A program made the translations under genes and the position numbers. Shown here piece by piece: positions 35,309-44,012 of a stretch of DNA of 64,000 bases (the first letter of the stretch is position 1; each line of letters opens with the position of its first letter). The notes beneath the pieces were generated by a model. The model did no database searches. It saw nothing but the letters and a program-made list of their open reading frames with translations, and was not told the origin of the DNA. The DNA is from Polaribacter reichenbachii (GTDB lineage Bacteria; Bacteroidota; Bacteroidia; Flavobacteriales; Flavobacteriaceae). Location of the stretch: assembly GCF_001975665.1 (NCBI RefSeq), contig NZ_CP019419.1, positions 3,207,501 to 3,271,500 of the forward strand. Direction: 5' to 3'.

Positions 35309-36595
35309 ATGATACATACTTTAAAGGATTTAAAAGCAGGTAAATTAAAGGGGCTAAAAAAGTTAAAATTAGCAGAAGGTTTAACCGATTTTCCAAAAGA
35401 AATCTATGATTTAGCTGATTCTTTAGAAATCTTAGATTTATCTGATAATCATTTATCTGAGTTACCAAACGATATTATTTTACTCAAAAAACTAAGAATT
35501 GTTTTCTTTGAAAACAATAAGTTTACAGAGTTTCCTAGTGTTTTAGCGCAATTGCCTTTATTAAGTATGATTGGTTTTAAATTCAATCAAATTCATACAA
35601 TACCAGAAAATGCTTTTCCGCCTTTGTTAAGATGGTTGATTTTAACCAACAACCAAATTAAAAAACTACCCAAAAGTATTGGAGATTGTCAGTTTTTACA
35701 GAAATTTCCTGTTGCTGGTAATTTAATTGAAGAACTGCCTAAAGAAATGGCAAATTGCCATAATTTGGAATTATTAAGAATTTCATCAAACCAATTAAAA
35801 GTAATTCCTGATTGGTTGTTTACTTTACCAAAATTATCTTGGATTGCTTTTGGAGGAAATCCGATAACAAATTCTATAGAAGTTGAATCTACGATAAAAT
35901 CTTATATTTGGAAAGATTTTAAAATCAAAGAATTGTTAGGACAAGGTGCTTCTGGAATGATCTCTAAAGCCAATTGGATTTCTGAAAATAAAGAAGTTGC
36001 AGTTAAAGTTTTTAAAGGTAGTGTTACCAGTGATGGATTGCCAGAAGACGAAATGAAAGCTTCTATAGCTGCAGGAACTCATCAAAATTTAATTCCGATT
36101 TTAGGAAAAATCACAGCACATCCAGAACAGAAAAACGGTTTGTTAATGGATTTAATTTCTTCGGATTTTATCAATCTAGGTAATCCACCAAATTTAGAAA
36201 CTTGTACTAGAGATGTTTTTTCTGATAAAAATTTCACGCTCAATGAAGTTATCAAAATAGCTAAAAGTATGGCTTCTGTGTCTTTGCATTTGCACAATAA
36301 AGGAATTAATCACGGTGATTTATATGCGCATAATATTTTAATCAACCAGAATTCAGAAATTCTTTTTGGTGATTTTGGAGCAGCATCATTTTATGATAAA
36401 AATTCTCAAAATATTGAAAGGGTAGAAGTGAGAGCTTTTGGTTGCTTGTTAGAAGATTTATTAAATTTAGTTGATGAATCTGAAGTAGATAATGGTTTAT
36501 ATAATGAGCTAAAAAACTTAACAGCACTTTGTTTAGCTGCTGATGTTAAAAATCGCCCAATTTTCTCTGATATTTTAACTAAATTGGATAATTAG
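35309..36595 (+). CDS. Leucine-rich repeat - protein kinase fusion
   Basis: 428 residues. Residues 1-195 hold about seven leucine-rich repeats (LEILDLSDNHLSELP, LRWLILTNNQIKKLP). Residues about 210-425 are a eukaryotic-type protein kinase: glycine loop LGQGASG, ATP lysine in VAVKVFKG, catalytic loop HGDLYAHNIL (HGD in place of HRD) and DFG in FGDFGAAS. No signal or membrane helix, so cytosolic. The C-lobe is short. The ATG at 35309 is preferred over a TTG nine bases earlier, because that TTG is part of a TAAATTTG -7-like box. Targets are unknown. Confidence 0.85.
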   Translation: MIHTLKDLKAGKLKGLKKLKLAEGLTDFPKEIYDLADSLEILDLSDNHLSELPNDIILLKKLRIVFFENNKFTEFPSVLAQLPLLSMIGFKFNQIHTIPENAFPPLLRWLILTNNQIKKLPKSIGDCQFLQKFPVAGNLIEELPKEMANCHNLELLRISSNQLKVIPDWLFTLPKLSWIAFGGNPITNSIEVESTIKSYIWKDFKIKELLGQGASGMISKANWISENKEVAVKVFKGSVTSDGLPEDEMKASIAAGTHQNLIPILGKITAHPEQKNGLLMDLISSDFINLGNPPNLETCTRDVFSDKNFTLNEVIKIAKSMASVSLHLHNKGINHGDLYAHNILINQNSEILFGDFGAASFYDKNSQNIERVEVRAFGCLLEDLLNLVDESEVDNGLYNELKNLTALCLAADVKNRPIFSDILTKLDN

Positions 36596-36633
36596 TTTTC
36601 ATATAAATTCTTCTAAAATCAATTTTAAATTTA

Positions 36634-37410
36634 ATGATTTATATAATTATTATTGCTATTCTTCTTGTTGTTTTATTTATAAGCTTAAAACCCAAGAAAA
36701 AAGTAAAAACACTTTTACTAGAAAATGTTGTAGTGCCTAATCATTGGCATCCAATTTTATTAGAAAACATTCTGTTTTATAAGAAGTTAACGCAAAATGA
36801 GCAACAACTTTTTAGAGCTAAAATGGTTCGTTTTCTAGAAACAACAAATATAGAAGCTATTCACTTTGAATTAGAAGAATTAGACTCTTTGTTAATCGCT
36901 GCAAGTGCTGTTATTCCTGTATTTAGATTCCCAAATTGGAATTATAATAACCTATCAACTGTTTTAATTTATCCAGATTATTTTAATGAAGATTTACAAT
37001 TCAATAATAAATCAAAAGGCAGAAATATTGCAGGTTTAGTAGGTACAGGAAGATTCGAAAATCATATGATTTTATCAAGAAAAGCTTTGCATTTAGGTTT
37101 TAGCAATAAAACAGACAAAGGGAATACTGCAATTCACGAATTTATTCATTTAATAGACAAAGCTGATGGTGTTACAGACGGAATTCCGAAAGTCTTGTTA
37201 GATAAGCAATATACAATTCCGTATTTGCAATTGGTACACAGAAAAATGGAAGAAATTAATAATGATAAATCTGATATTAGAAATTATGGTGGCACTTCAC
37301 AAATTGAGTTTTTAGCAGTTGCAGGAGAATACTTTTTTGAAAGACCTAAACTACTAAAAAGAAAACATCCTGAATTATATGAAATGCTTGAGAGTTGTTT
37401 TGTGGTGTAA
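36634..37410 (+). CDS. MtfA/M90-type zinc-dependent peptidase
   Basis: 258 residues with an N-terminal membrane helix (about 2-19) and an MtfA-like domain. The zinc motif AIHEFIHLID (about 170) has the HExxH pattern, and EFLAVAGEYFFERP near the C terminus gives the further Glu. E. coli MtfA is a peptidase that also binds the regulator Mlc; the flavobacterial members have an extra membrane anchor. Starts 38 bp after the LRR-kinase gene. Confidence 0.85.
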   Translation: MIYIIIIAILLVVLFISLKPKKKVKTLLLENVVVPNHWHPILLENILFYKKLTQNEQQLFRAKMVRFLETTNIEAIHFELEELDSLLIAASAVIPVFRFPNWNYNNLSTVLIYPDYFNEDLQFNNKSKGRNIAGLVGTGRFENHMILSRKALHLGFSNKTDKGNTAIHEFIHLIDKADGVTDGIPKVLLDKQYTIPYLQLVHRKMEEINNDKSDIRNYGGTSQIEFLAVAGEYFFERPKLLKRKHPELYEMLESCFVV

Positions 37411-37434
37411 TTTTTGCTTTTTTTTCGTGATGAG

Positions 37435-37953
37435 TTAGCGTGTTTGTCTGGCTTTTTCTATTATTTCGTTCATTTTTTCTTTTGGGTTACTCCAATTCAG
37501 TTGCTTGAAAGGTGTTAAGTTTAATTTCTTTGTTAACTCTCGAATTACAGAAGAATTAAAAATCTTATATTCATATTTAAGGTAATCTATCTTTGAAATA
37601 TTATAGTTGATAATTCCAGTCATTTTTTTATCGTTATCAGTCGAGTAGAATTTTAACTCACCAATATTGTCAACAATAAATTCTGCATCAGCTTTAATTT
37701 TTTCAAAATCTAATTGAGCGTAAAAATTTTCAAGAAACAATAAATGAATTTTATCTAATTCAGTTGTTGAAAACCTAGGAATTATAACAGAATATAAACT
37801 CTTTGAATTAACAAAAATCAAACACTTTTTTTTCGCAATATATAATACTGAAGCATTCCATTTTCCAAAAATATTATCAACAGCTAGAGTTTTATCTTCA
37901 ATTCTTTTAATGATTAATTTTTCTAATTTTTTTGTTGTGAATATTTCTGTCAT
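37435..37953 (-). CDS. DUF6933-like hypothetical protein
   Basis: 172 residues, cytosolic. The pattern of WNASVLYIAKKKCLIFVNSKSLYSVIIP resembles the DUF6933 family (tentative, from memory). No catalytic residues stand out. Single gene, convergent with the peptidase gene on its left. Confidence 0.6.
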   Translation of the reverse strand: MTEIFTTKKLEKLIIKRIEDKTLAVDNIFGKWNASVLYIAKKKCLIFVNSKSLYSVIIPRFSTTELDKIHLLFLENFYAQLDFEKIKADAEFIVDNIGELKFYSTDNDKKMTGIINYNISKIDYLKYEYKIFNSSVIRELTKKLNLTPFKQLNWSNPKEKMNEIIEKARQTR

Positions 37954-38121
37954 CAGTTTGTGTGTAGTGTTAATACGAATAATCAGTATTTTTATATTAG
38001 TATTAAGCTAATTTCGGGTTTATCCTTAACAAAATCAACTGTAAATTCCTTTTTTTATTCACAAAAAGTATTCTATAAAAACCAATTACATTTTTTTTAT
38101 CTCAATTCATAAATCAGATAG

Positions 38122-38129
38122 TATCTTTG
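38122..38129 (+). promoter_or_regulatory. Putative -7 element of the radical SAM gene
   Basis: TATCTTTG matches TAnnTTTG 17 nt before the ATG; no clear TTG at -33. Confidence 0.4.
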
Positions 38130-38145
38130 CACTTCACAATTTTAT

Positions 38146-40005
38146 ATGTCTGTAAACACACTTTTAATAACACCTCCATTTACACAATTAAATACTGCAT
38201 ATCCTGCAACTGCTTACATTAAAGGTTTTTTAGAATCTAAAAATGTAAAAACAACTCAAATGGATTTAAGTATTGAGTTGTTTACAGCAGTTTTTACCAA
38301 AGAATTTATAGATGCTGTTTTTAAACAAGCAGATTTGTTGGGTAATAAAGAGTTGCCTTTAGTGTACAATCAAAGAGAAGATTATATTAATAAAGTAGAC
38401 ACTGTAATGAATTATTTGCGTGTGCAAGAAGTTACAGCAGCTTATCAAATAGTACACAAAGACTTTCTACCTCAAGGACATAGACGTATAAAATTAGAGA
38501 AAGATTTATCTACCGAATTTGGAAAACTAGGTATTTTAGACAAAGCCAAACACATTGCAACACTGTTTATAGAAGAATTAGGCGATTTTATAAATACCAA
38601 TATCGATGAGTTTTTCTCATTTACAAGATATGCAGAGCAATTGGGTAGAGCTGCTTCTAGTTTCGATCAAATTGATGAATATTTACAATACGAAACTACT
38701 TTGATAGAAGATGAAATGTTGTATTTATTAGAAGAACAAATCAAACAAGATAATTACGATTTGGTTTGTTTTACCATTCCTTTTCCTGGTAATTTATTTT
38801 CGGCTTTAAGATGTGCGCAATTTCTAAAACAAAATTATCCGAATATAAATATTGCATTTGGTGGTGGTTATTGCAACACAGAATTAAGACGTATTTCTGA
38901 TACAAGAATTTTTAATTATATCGATTTTATCACTTTAGATGATGGAGAAGGACCATTATTAAGAATCACTGAATTTTTAAGTGATAAAATAGAAGAGGCT
39001 CAATTAGAAAGAACTTTTATCTGTAAAAATAACGAAGTTGTTTATGTTGATAAGCAGCCAAATACCATTTTTCATCATAAAAATTTGCCTGCACCAAGTT
39101 ACGTAGGCTTACCAACAGCAAAGTATCTGTCTTTTTTAGATGTGATGAATCCAATGCACAGAATGTGGTCTGATGGAAAATGGAATAAACTCACCATTTC
39201 TCACGGATGTTATTGGAAACAATGTTCTTTTTGCGATGTAACTTTAGATTATATTGGTAATTATCAAAATACTACTGCAGATGATTTAGTAAATAAAATT
39301 GAGAAAATTATTGCAGAAACTGGTATAACTGGTTTTCATTTTGTTGATGAAGCTGCGCCTCCAAAAATGTTAAGAGCATTAGCAAATGCTTTAATTGAGC
39401 GTAAAATTTATATTACTTGGTGGACAAACATTCGCTTTGAAAAAACATTTACGCCAGAATTATGCGCTTTACTCTCAAAATCGGGCTGTATTGCTGTTAC
39501 TGGTGGTTTAGAAGTAGCTTCAGACAGATTGTTAGCAAAAATGAAAAAAGGTGTAGATATTGCACAAGTTGCCAGAGTTACCAAAGCTTTTTCTGATGAA
39601 AATATTATGGTGCACGCGTATTTAATGTTTGGTTTCCCAACAGAAACCGCGCAAGAAACCATAGATTCTTTAGAAGTTGTTCGTCAATTGTTTCAGAATA
39701 ATTGTATTCAGTCTGCTTTTTGGCATCAATTTGCTTGTACTAGCCATAGTCCTGTTGGTAAAAATCCAGATGAATTTGAAATCAAAATTACTGGGCCAAA
39801 ATTTGAAGGTTTTGCAGAAAACGATTTATTTCACGAAGATCCAAAAGGAGCAGCGCATCATTTATATAGCCAAGGTTTAAATATTGCTTTAAACAATTAC
39901 TTGAATTACAAGGGTTTTGAGATTCCTTTAGATGATTATTTTGATTTTAAAGTACCTCGTAAAACTGTAAAAAATGGTTTGATTGCAGGTTTTTTGAATA
40001 AATAA
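38146..40005 (+). CDS. B12-binding-domain radical SAM protein
   Basis: A 619-residue protein: an N-terminal half (about 1-310) with cobalamin-binding-domain-like segments (YDLVCFTIPFPGNLFSALRC; NIAFGGGYC), then a radical SAM barrel (about 340-540). The cluster motif is GCYWKQCSFC, i.e. CX4CX2C and not the usual CX3CX2C. FHFVDEAAPPKMLRALANA and GGLEVASDRLLAKMKKGVD are further barrel strands. Reaction unknown; no partner enzyme or precursor peptide is adjacent. Single gene. Confidence 0.85.
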   Translation: MSVNTLLITPPFTQLNTAYPATAYIKGFLESKNVKTTQMDLSIELFTAVFTKEFIDAVFKQADLLGNKELPLVYNQREDYINKVDTVMNYLRVQEVTAAYQIVHKDFLPQGHRRIKLEKDLSTEFGKLGILDKAKHIATLFIEELGDFINTNIDEFFSFTRYAEQLGRAASSFDQIDEYLQYETTLIEDEMLYLLEEQIKQDNYDLVCFTIPFPGNLFSALRCAQFLKQNYPNINIAFGGGYCNTELRRISDTRIFNYIDFITLDDGEGPLLRITEFLSDKIEEAQLERTFICKNNEVVYVDKQPNTIFHHKNLPAPSYVGLPTAKYLSFLDVMNPMHRMWSDGKWNKLTISHGCYWKQCSFCDVTLDYIGNYQNTTADDLVNKIEKIIAETGITGFHFVDEAAPPKMLRALANALIERKIYITWWTNIRFEKTFTPELCALLSKSGCIAVTGGLEVASDRLLAKMKKGVDIAQVARVTKAFSDENIMVHAYLMFGFPTETAQETIDSLEVVRQLFQNNCIQSAFWHQFACTSHSPVGKNPDEFEIKITGPKFEGFAENDLFHEDPKGAAHHLYSQGLNIALNNYLNYKGFEIPLDDYFDFKVPRKTVKNGLIAGFLNK

Positions 40006-40017
40006 TATAAAAAATGT

Positions 40018-40045
40018 TGTCAGTTCGAGTATAGTCGAGAACTTT
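40018..40045. repeat. Short TCGAG-type palindromic intergenic repeat
   Basis: GTCAGTTCGAG...TCGAGAAC just after the radical SAM gene resembles the TTTCTCGA / TCGAAA repeats found at 52131-52401; it can form a hairpin and probably belongs to the same dispersed flavobacterial family. Confidence 0.5.
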
Positions 40046-40104
40046 ACTTATCAAAACAATGGTTTTCAATTACCCTCAACCAGACAATTCAATATAATTA
40101 TCTT

Positions 40105-40398
40105 CTAAAACTTAATTTTATTTCTTAAAATGAAGTAAAAAAGGAGTAAAACAAAAATAAATAAGCATATATCTAAAATTACAGTTTTAATACGTTGAGC
40201 TTTATATTTCTTTCTGATTTTATCTTTTAAAGTTTCCATTTCTTCCTTAGAAACCTCAGGAAACTCTATTTCTGTTTGGTTACCTTTTTTTAATTGGCTT
40301 TCTCTTCTTTTTTGAAGTTCATATTTTAAAGCCGCTTTTCTATTTTTAGCCGCTTCTTGTTTTTTGATTAACATTGTTAAAGAGCCCCAAGGATCCAT
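40105..40398 (-). CDS. Small membrane protein, last gene of the XRE-HipA operon
   Basis: 97 residues: a charged helical N-terminal part (MLIKKQEAAKNRKAALKYEL) and one C-terminal membrane helix (about 70-92). Not recognised beyond being a common small flavobacterial protein. It follows the DUF3037 gene by 32 bp on the same strand. Confidence 0.65.
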   Translation of the reverse strand: MDPWGSLTMLIKKQEAAKNRKAALKYELQKRRESQLKKGNQTEIEFPEVSKEEMETLKDKIRKKYKAQRIKTVILDICLFIFVLLLFYFILRNKIKF

Positions 40399-40430
40399 AT
40401 TATTAAAAATAAAATTTAGAACTATTCAAT

Positions 40431-40814
40431 TTACAAAACAAACTCTTCAAAAATTGCGTTTAACTCTTTTTCAGGATCATTACATATTCCAGGATGTGTT
40501 TTAGAACTCTGAATAATAGTACTTCTACAAGCTGCAAGCCATCTAAAACGATCAGAAATTTCAAATTCGGCAATTTTTCCTCCTGCATGTTTTCCATCGC
40601 AAATTAATTTCCAAGCATTTAGGTAATCATTAATAAAATCAATTTCTAAATCTGGAGCTAAAGCCTTTAATTTATTAGGATTAATATGATATTTAATATC
40701 TAAAAATTTCTTTCTTTTCGAGAAAAGAATCACGCCTATATTAAAGAATTCTTCACGCTCAACTTTGGGTACAATTCTAATAATGGCATATTCAAAAGTA
40801 ACTTTATCTTGCAT
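40431..40814 (-). CDS. DUF3037 protein
   Basis: 127 residues with the DUF3037 pattern (FEYAIIRIVPKVEREEFFNIGVILF). DUF3037 genes are commonly paired with HipA-like kinases, as here; the reading frames overlap by 11 bp, which points to a complex or a linked function. No catalytic motif is seen. Confidence 0.85.
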   Translation of the reverse strand: MQDKVTFEYAIIRIVPKVEREEFFNIGVILFSKRKKFLDIKYHINPNKLKALAPDLEIDFINDYLNAWKLICDGKHAGGKIAEFEISDRFRWLAACRSTIIQSSKTHPGICNDPEKELNAIFEEFVL

Positions 40815-41583
40815 CTTCAGCTTCTTTTACCAATTTATCAATCATTGTAAGTTTTGCACATAAAAACTGTTTGTAAGCAGTTCTCATTTCATCAGTGGTT
40901 AAAGTTTCACCTTCGTTAATTAACCAATCTTCAGGAATATTAGCAATAATTTCTGCAATTACATCATTATTAATCAATTGCTGAATTTCTTTAGAAGCTT
41001 CTTGTAATCGATTGGCTTTTGGTAACAGAACGTGGTCTTTAATCAAAGGAAAAGTTCTGGTTAAATGGTTTTCCCAAGTTTCCCAATTATGATGAAAATA
41101 AAAACTCGCTCCATTATCTATAATCCAAAGTTCATTATTCCAGTTTAATAGATTGGTATTTTTTGCAGTTCTATCAATATTGCTAATTAAACTATCTAAA
41201 ATTACAACTTTAGAAGCTGTAAATTCATCAGCAACAGAAACCAAAGGATCGTAAGTAATTGCGCTGGATAAAAAATGTAAACCTAAATTAAGGCCAACAC
41301 TAAATTTTAGTAAATCTTGAATTTCTTCATCAGGTTCAGTTTTGCTAAAAGAATCATCTAAATTCATAAAAACTAGCTCAGGTACATTTAAACCTATTGC
41401 TCTCGCCAATTCACCACCAATAAATTCAGAAATTAATGCTTTTTTTCCTTGACCTGCACCTCTAAATTTTAGAACGTATAAGAAATCGTCATCTGCTTTT
41501 ACAATAGCAGGTAAAGATCCGCCTTCACGTAAAGGTTGTAAATACTGCACAACATTTACAGTTCTAATATCAATTGTTTTCAT
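40804..41583 (-). CDS. HipA-like kinase family protein
   Basis: 259 residues, much shorter than HipA (about 440), with the kinase-like core: LYVLKFRGAGQGKKALISEF (nucleotide lysine), SLISNIDRTAKNTNLL (catalytic N/D) and LWIIDNGASFYFH (metal Asp). HipA phosphorylates glutamyl-tRNA synthetase in persister formation; short HipA-like proteins have no proven target. The partner upstream is an XRE regulator, which would fit a toxin-antitoxin-like unit, but the DUF3037 gene is the tighter neighbour. Confidence 0.82.
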   Translation of the reverse strand: MKTIDIRTVNVVQYLQPLREGGSLPAIVKADDDFLYVLKFRGAGQGKKALISEFIGGELARAIGLNVPELVFMNLDDSFSKTEPDEEIQDLLKFSVGLNLGLHFLSSAITYDPLVSVADEFTASKVVILDSLISNIDRTAKNTNLLNWNNELWIIDNGASFYFHHNWETWENHLTRTFPLIKDHVLLPKANRLQEASKEIQQLINNDVIAEIIANIPEDWLINEGETLTTDEMRTAYKQFLCAKLTMIDKLVKEAEDAR

Positions 41584-41598
41584 AAGTACTAAGGTAAA

Positions 41599-41952
41599 TT
41601 ATTTTCGATATTCATCAAATGTTCCATCAGAATAAAAAACAACAATTCTTTGAATCTTTTTTTCATCGTTTGTAGATGGATTTGAAAATAAAGTTGGAGT
41701 AGAAGTAACCTCTTTTTTTGCTGTTTTTTTAGGAAAAGAACCTTCGCCTTTTAACAACCAATCTATATCAACATCGTTAAATTCGGTTGTAATTTTTAAG
41801 ATAAAATCTAAACTCGGTTTGTTTCTACCAGATAAAATATGAGAAATACTAGAACGTTGTACACCTATTTTATCAGCAAATAAAGACGCTGATAATTGAT
41901 GGTAATCCATTATTTTTTTAATTCGAGTTGTAAATTCTAAACTGTTTAGCAT
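41599..41952 (-). CDS. XRE family transcriptional regulator
   Basis: 117 residues: an N-terminal Cro/C1-type HTH (about 8-65; LSASLFADKIGVQRSSISHILSGRNKPS) and a short C-terminal tail ending IVVFYSDGTFDEYRK. It heads the operon with the HipA-like and DUF3037 genes. The promoter overlaps a palindrome that occurs four times in the gap to the divergent gene, so self-control is likely. Confidence 0.88.
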   Translation of the reverse strand: MLNSLEFTTRIKKIMDYHQLSASLFADKIGVQRSSISHILSGRNKPSLDFILKITTEFNDVDIDWLLKGEGSFPKKTAKKEVTSTPTLFSNPSTNDEKKIQRIVVFYSDGTFDEYRK

Positions 41953-41969
41953 TGTAAATAGTTGCTTTA

Positions 41970-42251
41970 TTACAAATGTAAATCAATATAAAATAGCATC
42001 CAATTATTTTGTGTTTATTGTTTTGATTGGGATTTTATTTAATAAACTAAAACTTTAATTAAACTACATTAAATATTGATTACTATATAATTACGATTTT
42101 TTAAAAAATAATATTGATGTTATTTACATCTAGCTATTCTGTCTTTTTACTTGTGTTGATTTCTAGTTTACAGAAGTAACAATTTCTGTGGTTTGGTTAA
42201 TTTACAATTGTAACATCATAACAATTTACATTTGTAAATATACAATTGTAT
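41970..42251. promoter_or_regulatory. Four copies of a TTACAWWTGTAA-type operator
   Basis: Palindromes TTACAAATGTAA (41970-41981), TTACAATTGTAA (42202-42213), TTACATTTGTAA (42226-42237) and ATACAATTGTAT (42240-42251), with half sites next to the XRE start and at about 42258, lie in the 343-bp gap between divergent genes. The rest of the gap (42004-42200) is AT-rich with nothing else visible. The XRE protein is the natural candidate binder (inference). Confidence 0.6.
41973..42003 (-). promoter_or_regulatory. Promoter of the XRE-HipA-DUF3037 operon
   Basis: Minus strand TTG (42003-42001), a 20-nt spacer and TACATTTG (41980-41973), an ideal Bacteroidota promoter; the -7 box lies inside the operator palindrome 41970-41981. 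Confidence 0.65.
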
Positions 42252-42276
42252 ACTAATTTACAATAGCCTAAATTTG
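42246..42276 (+). promoter_or_regulatory. Promoter of the M14 peptidase gene
   Basis: TTG (42246-42248), 20-nt spacer, TAAATTTG (42269-42276). The -33 element lies inside operator 42240-42251, so binding there should block transcription. Confidence 0.62.
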
Positions 42277-42295
42277 TCTTTCTAAATAGAACTCT

Positions 42296-43354
42296 GTGAA
42301 TATTTTATCACCCGAAATTTTAAAGTCCATTTTTAAAGCACAAAAAGAAACTGAACTTTTTGGCAAATGGATTACATTTAAAGACATTGAAAAATTATTA
42401 AAAAAACACCTTGCTGTTTTTAAGATTCATGAATTAGGATTTTCTGAACAAGAAAGACCAATTTATACCTTACAAATTGGTACTGGTAAAAAGAAGATTT
42501 TGTTGTGGTCGCAAATGCATGGAAACGAAAGTACAGGTACAAAAGCACTTTTTGATCTGTTTAATTATTTCTCTACTACTTCTGATGAGATTCTAGAAAC
42601 CATATTAAAAGAGTGTACGTTATTATTTATTCCGATGTTAAATCCTGATGGAGCACAAGCATACACCAGAATAAATGCCAATGAAATTGATTTAAACAGA
42701 GATGCTGTAGATCGAATTGCAAAAGAAAGTAAGTTGTTAAGAAATACTTTAGAACAATTTAATCCGCAATTTTGTTTCAATTTACACGATCAAAGAACCA
42801 TTTTCGGAGTAGAAGGTACTAAAAATCCGGCAACGATTTCATTTTTAGCACCATCAGAAGAAGAAACAAGAGCAATTACAGAAGGTAGAAAAGAAACTAT
42901 GAATGTTATTGTTGCTATGAATTTGATGTTGCAACAGATGATTCCTAATTTTGTAGGTAGATATACAGATGAATTTTACCCAACAGCCACTGGAGACAAC
43001 TTTCAAAAATTAGGTTACAATACAATTTTAATTGAATCTGGACATTACCCAGATGATTATCCAAGAGAAATTTCTAGAGAATATACTTTTTACTCAATTT
43101 TACAAGGAATTTATCACATCGCAATTTCTGATGAATTTTCTAGTTATTTACCTTATTTTGATATTCCGAATAATGCTAAAATATTTTATGATGTAATTCA
43201 TAAATATACTGATAATGAGAATAATAAAGCCTATCAATACGTAGATAAAATAGTAGATAATAATTTAGTTTCTGAATTAAATGCTGTAGAAGAAAAGGAT
43301 ATACATGGTAAATTCGGACATAACGAAATCGTTTTCGAGGATAATATTGTTTAA
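42296..43354 (+). CDS. M14 family zinc carboxypeptidase
   Basis: 352 residues with the M14 zinc site: QMHGNESTG (His and Glu, about 72-75), a second His in FNLHDQRT (about 163), the substrate Arg in DLNRDA, and Glu in IESGHYPDDYPRE as the probable catalytic base. GTG start at 42296, 13 bp after the predicted transcription start. No signal peptide, so cytosolic; possibly cell-wall peptide or side-chain carboxypeptidase. Next gene is an Lrp regulator with its own promoter. Confidence 0.85.
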   Translation: MNILSPEILKSIFKAQKETELFGKWITFKDIEKLLKKHLAVFKIHELGFSEQERPIYTLQIGTGKKKILLWSQMHGNESTGTKALFDLFNYFSTTSDEILETILKECTLLFIPMLNPDGAQAYTRINANEIDLNRDAVDRIAKESKLLRNTLEQFNPQFCFNLHDQRTIFGVEGTKNPATISFLAPSEEETRAITEGRKETMNVIVAMNLMLQQMIPNFVGRYTDEFYPTATGDNFQKLGYNTILIESGHYPDDYPREISREYTFYSILQGIYHIAISDEFSSYLPYFDIPNNAKIFYDVIHKYTDNENNKAYQYVDKIVDNNLVSELNAVEEKDIHGKFGHNEIVFEDNIV

Positions 43355-43373
43355 GTATTTATCAAAATAGTAC

Positions 43374-43403
43374 TTGTTTAGTTAAATTAAATTCATAAAT
43401 TTG
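43374..43403 (+). promoter_or_regulatory. Promoter of the Lrp/AsnC gene
   Basis: TTG (43374-43376), 19-nt spacer, TAAATTTG (43396-43403), 26 nt before the ATG. Confidence 0.65.
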
Positions 43404-43429
43404 CTTTATAAATTGAATTATATATAAAA

Positions 43430-43909
43430 ATGAAAAAATTTATCTTAGACGAAATTGATCATCAAATTTTAGATATTTTAATAGAAAATGCAAGAACACC
43501 TTTTACAGACATTGCAAAACAATTATTAGTATCTGCAGGTACAATTCACGTACGTGTTAAAAAAATGGAAGATGAAGGTATTATTCAAGGTTCTACCTTA
43601 ACATTAAACTACGAGAAGATGGGCTATTCTTTTATTGCTCATGTAGGTGTTTACTTAGAAAAAACGTCTATGACTCAGAGTGTTATTGAAAACTTAAGAA
43701 AAATACCAAACGTAACTGTAGCTTATGTAACTGCTGGCAAATACAATATCTTTTGTAAAGTAAGAGCGAAAGGCACTAACGATGCAAAAGACATTATTTA
43801 TCAAATTGATGATGTTCCTGGTGTAAACAGAACAGAAACAATGATTGCTTTAGAAGAAAGCATCAATGATAAAAAACGTATGATGCACGCAATTTTTGCT
43901 GAGTTATAA
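43430..43909 (+). CDS. Lrp/AsnC family transcriptional regulator
   Basis: 159 residues: N-terminal winged HTH (about 5-60; LDEIDHQILDILIENARTPFTDIAKQL) and a RAM/AsnC ligand-binding domain (about 70-155; VGVYLEKTS, PNVTVAYVTAGKYNIFC). Likely amino-acid-responsive. The downstream gene is a branched-chain/2-oxoacid dehydrogenase E1 that could be a target (inference). Confidence 0.93.
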   Translation: MKKFILDEIDHQILDILIENARTPFTDIAKQLLVSAGTIHVRVKKMEDEGIIQGSTLTLNYEKMGYSFIAHVGVYLEKTSMTQSVIENLRKIPNVTVAYVTAGKYNIFCKVRAKGTNDAKDIIYQIDDVPGVNRTETMIALEESINDKKRMMHAIFAEL

Positions 43910-43926
43910 GAAATTACAACATTCAT

Positions 43927-43964
43927 AAAAAAATCCTTATCACTAAAATGATAAGGATTTTTTT
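43927..43964 (+). terminator. Terminator of the Lrp gene
   Basis: Stem AAAATCCTTATCA / TGATAAGGATTTT, 6-nt loop, seven T. Confidence 0.82.
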
Positions 43965-44012
43965 ATGCAATAAAGTTATTTATATTTGTTAGGGTAGCTA
44001 AAAACAAATTTA

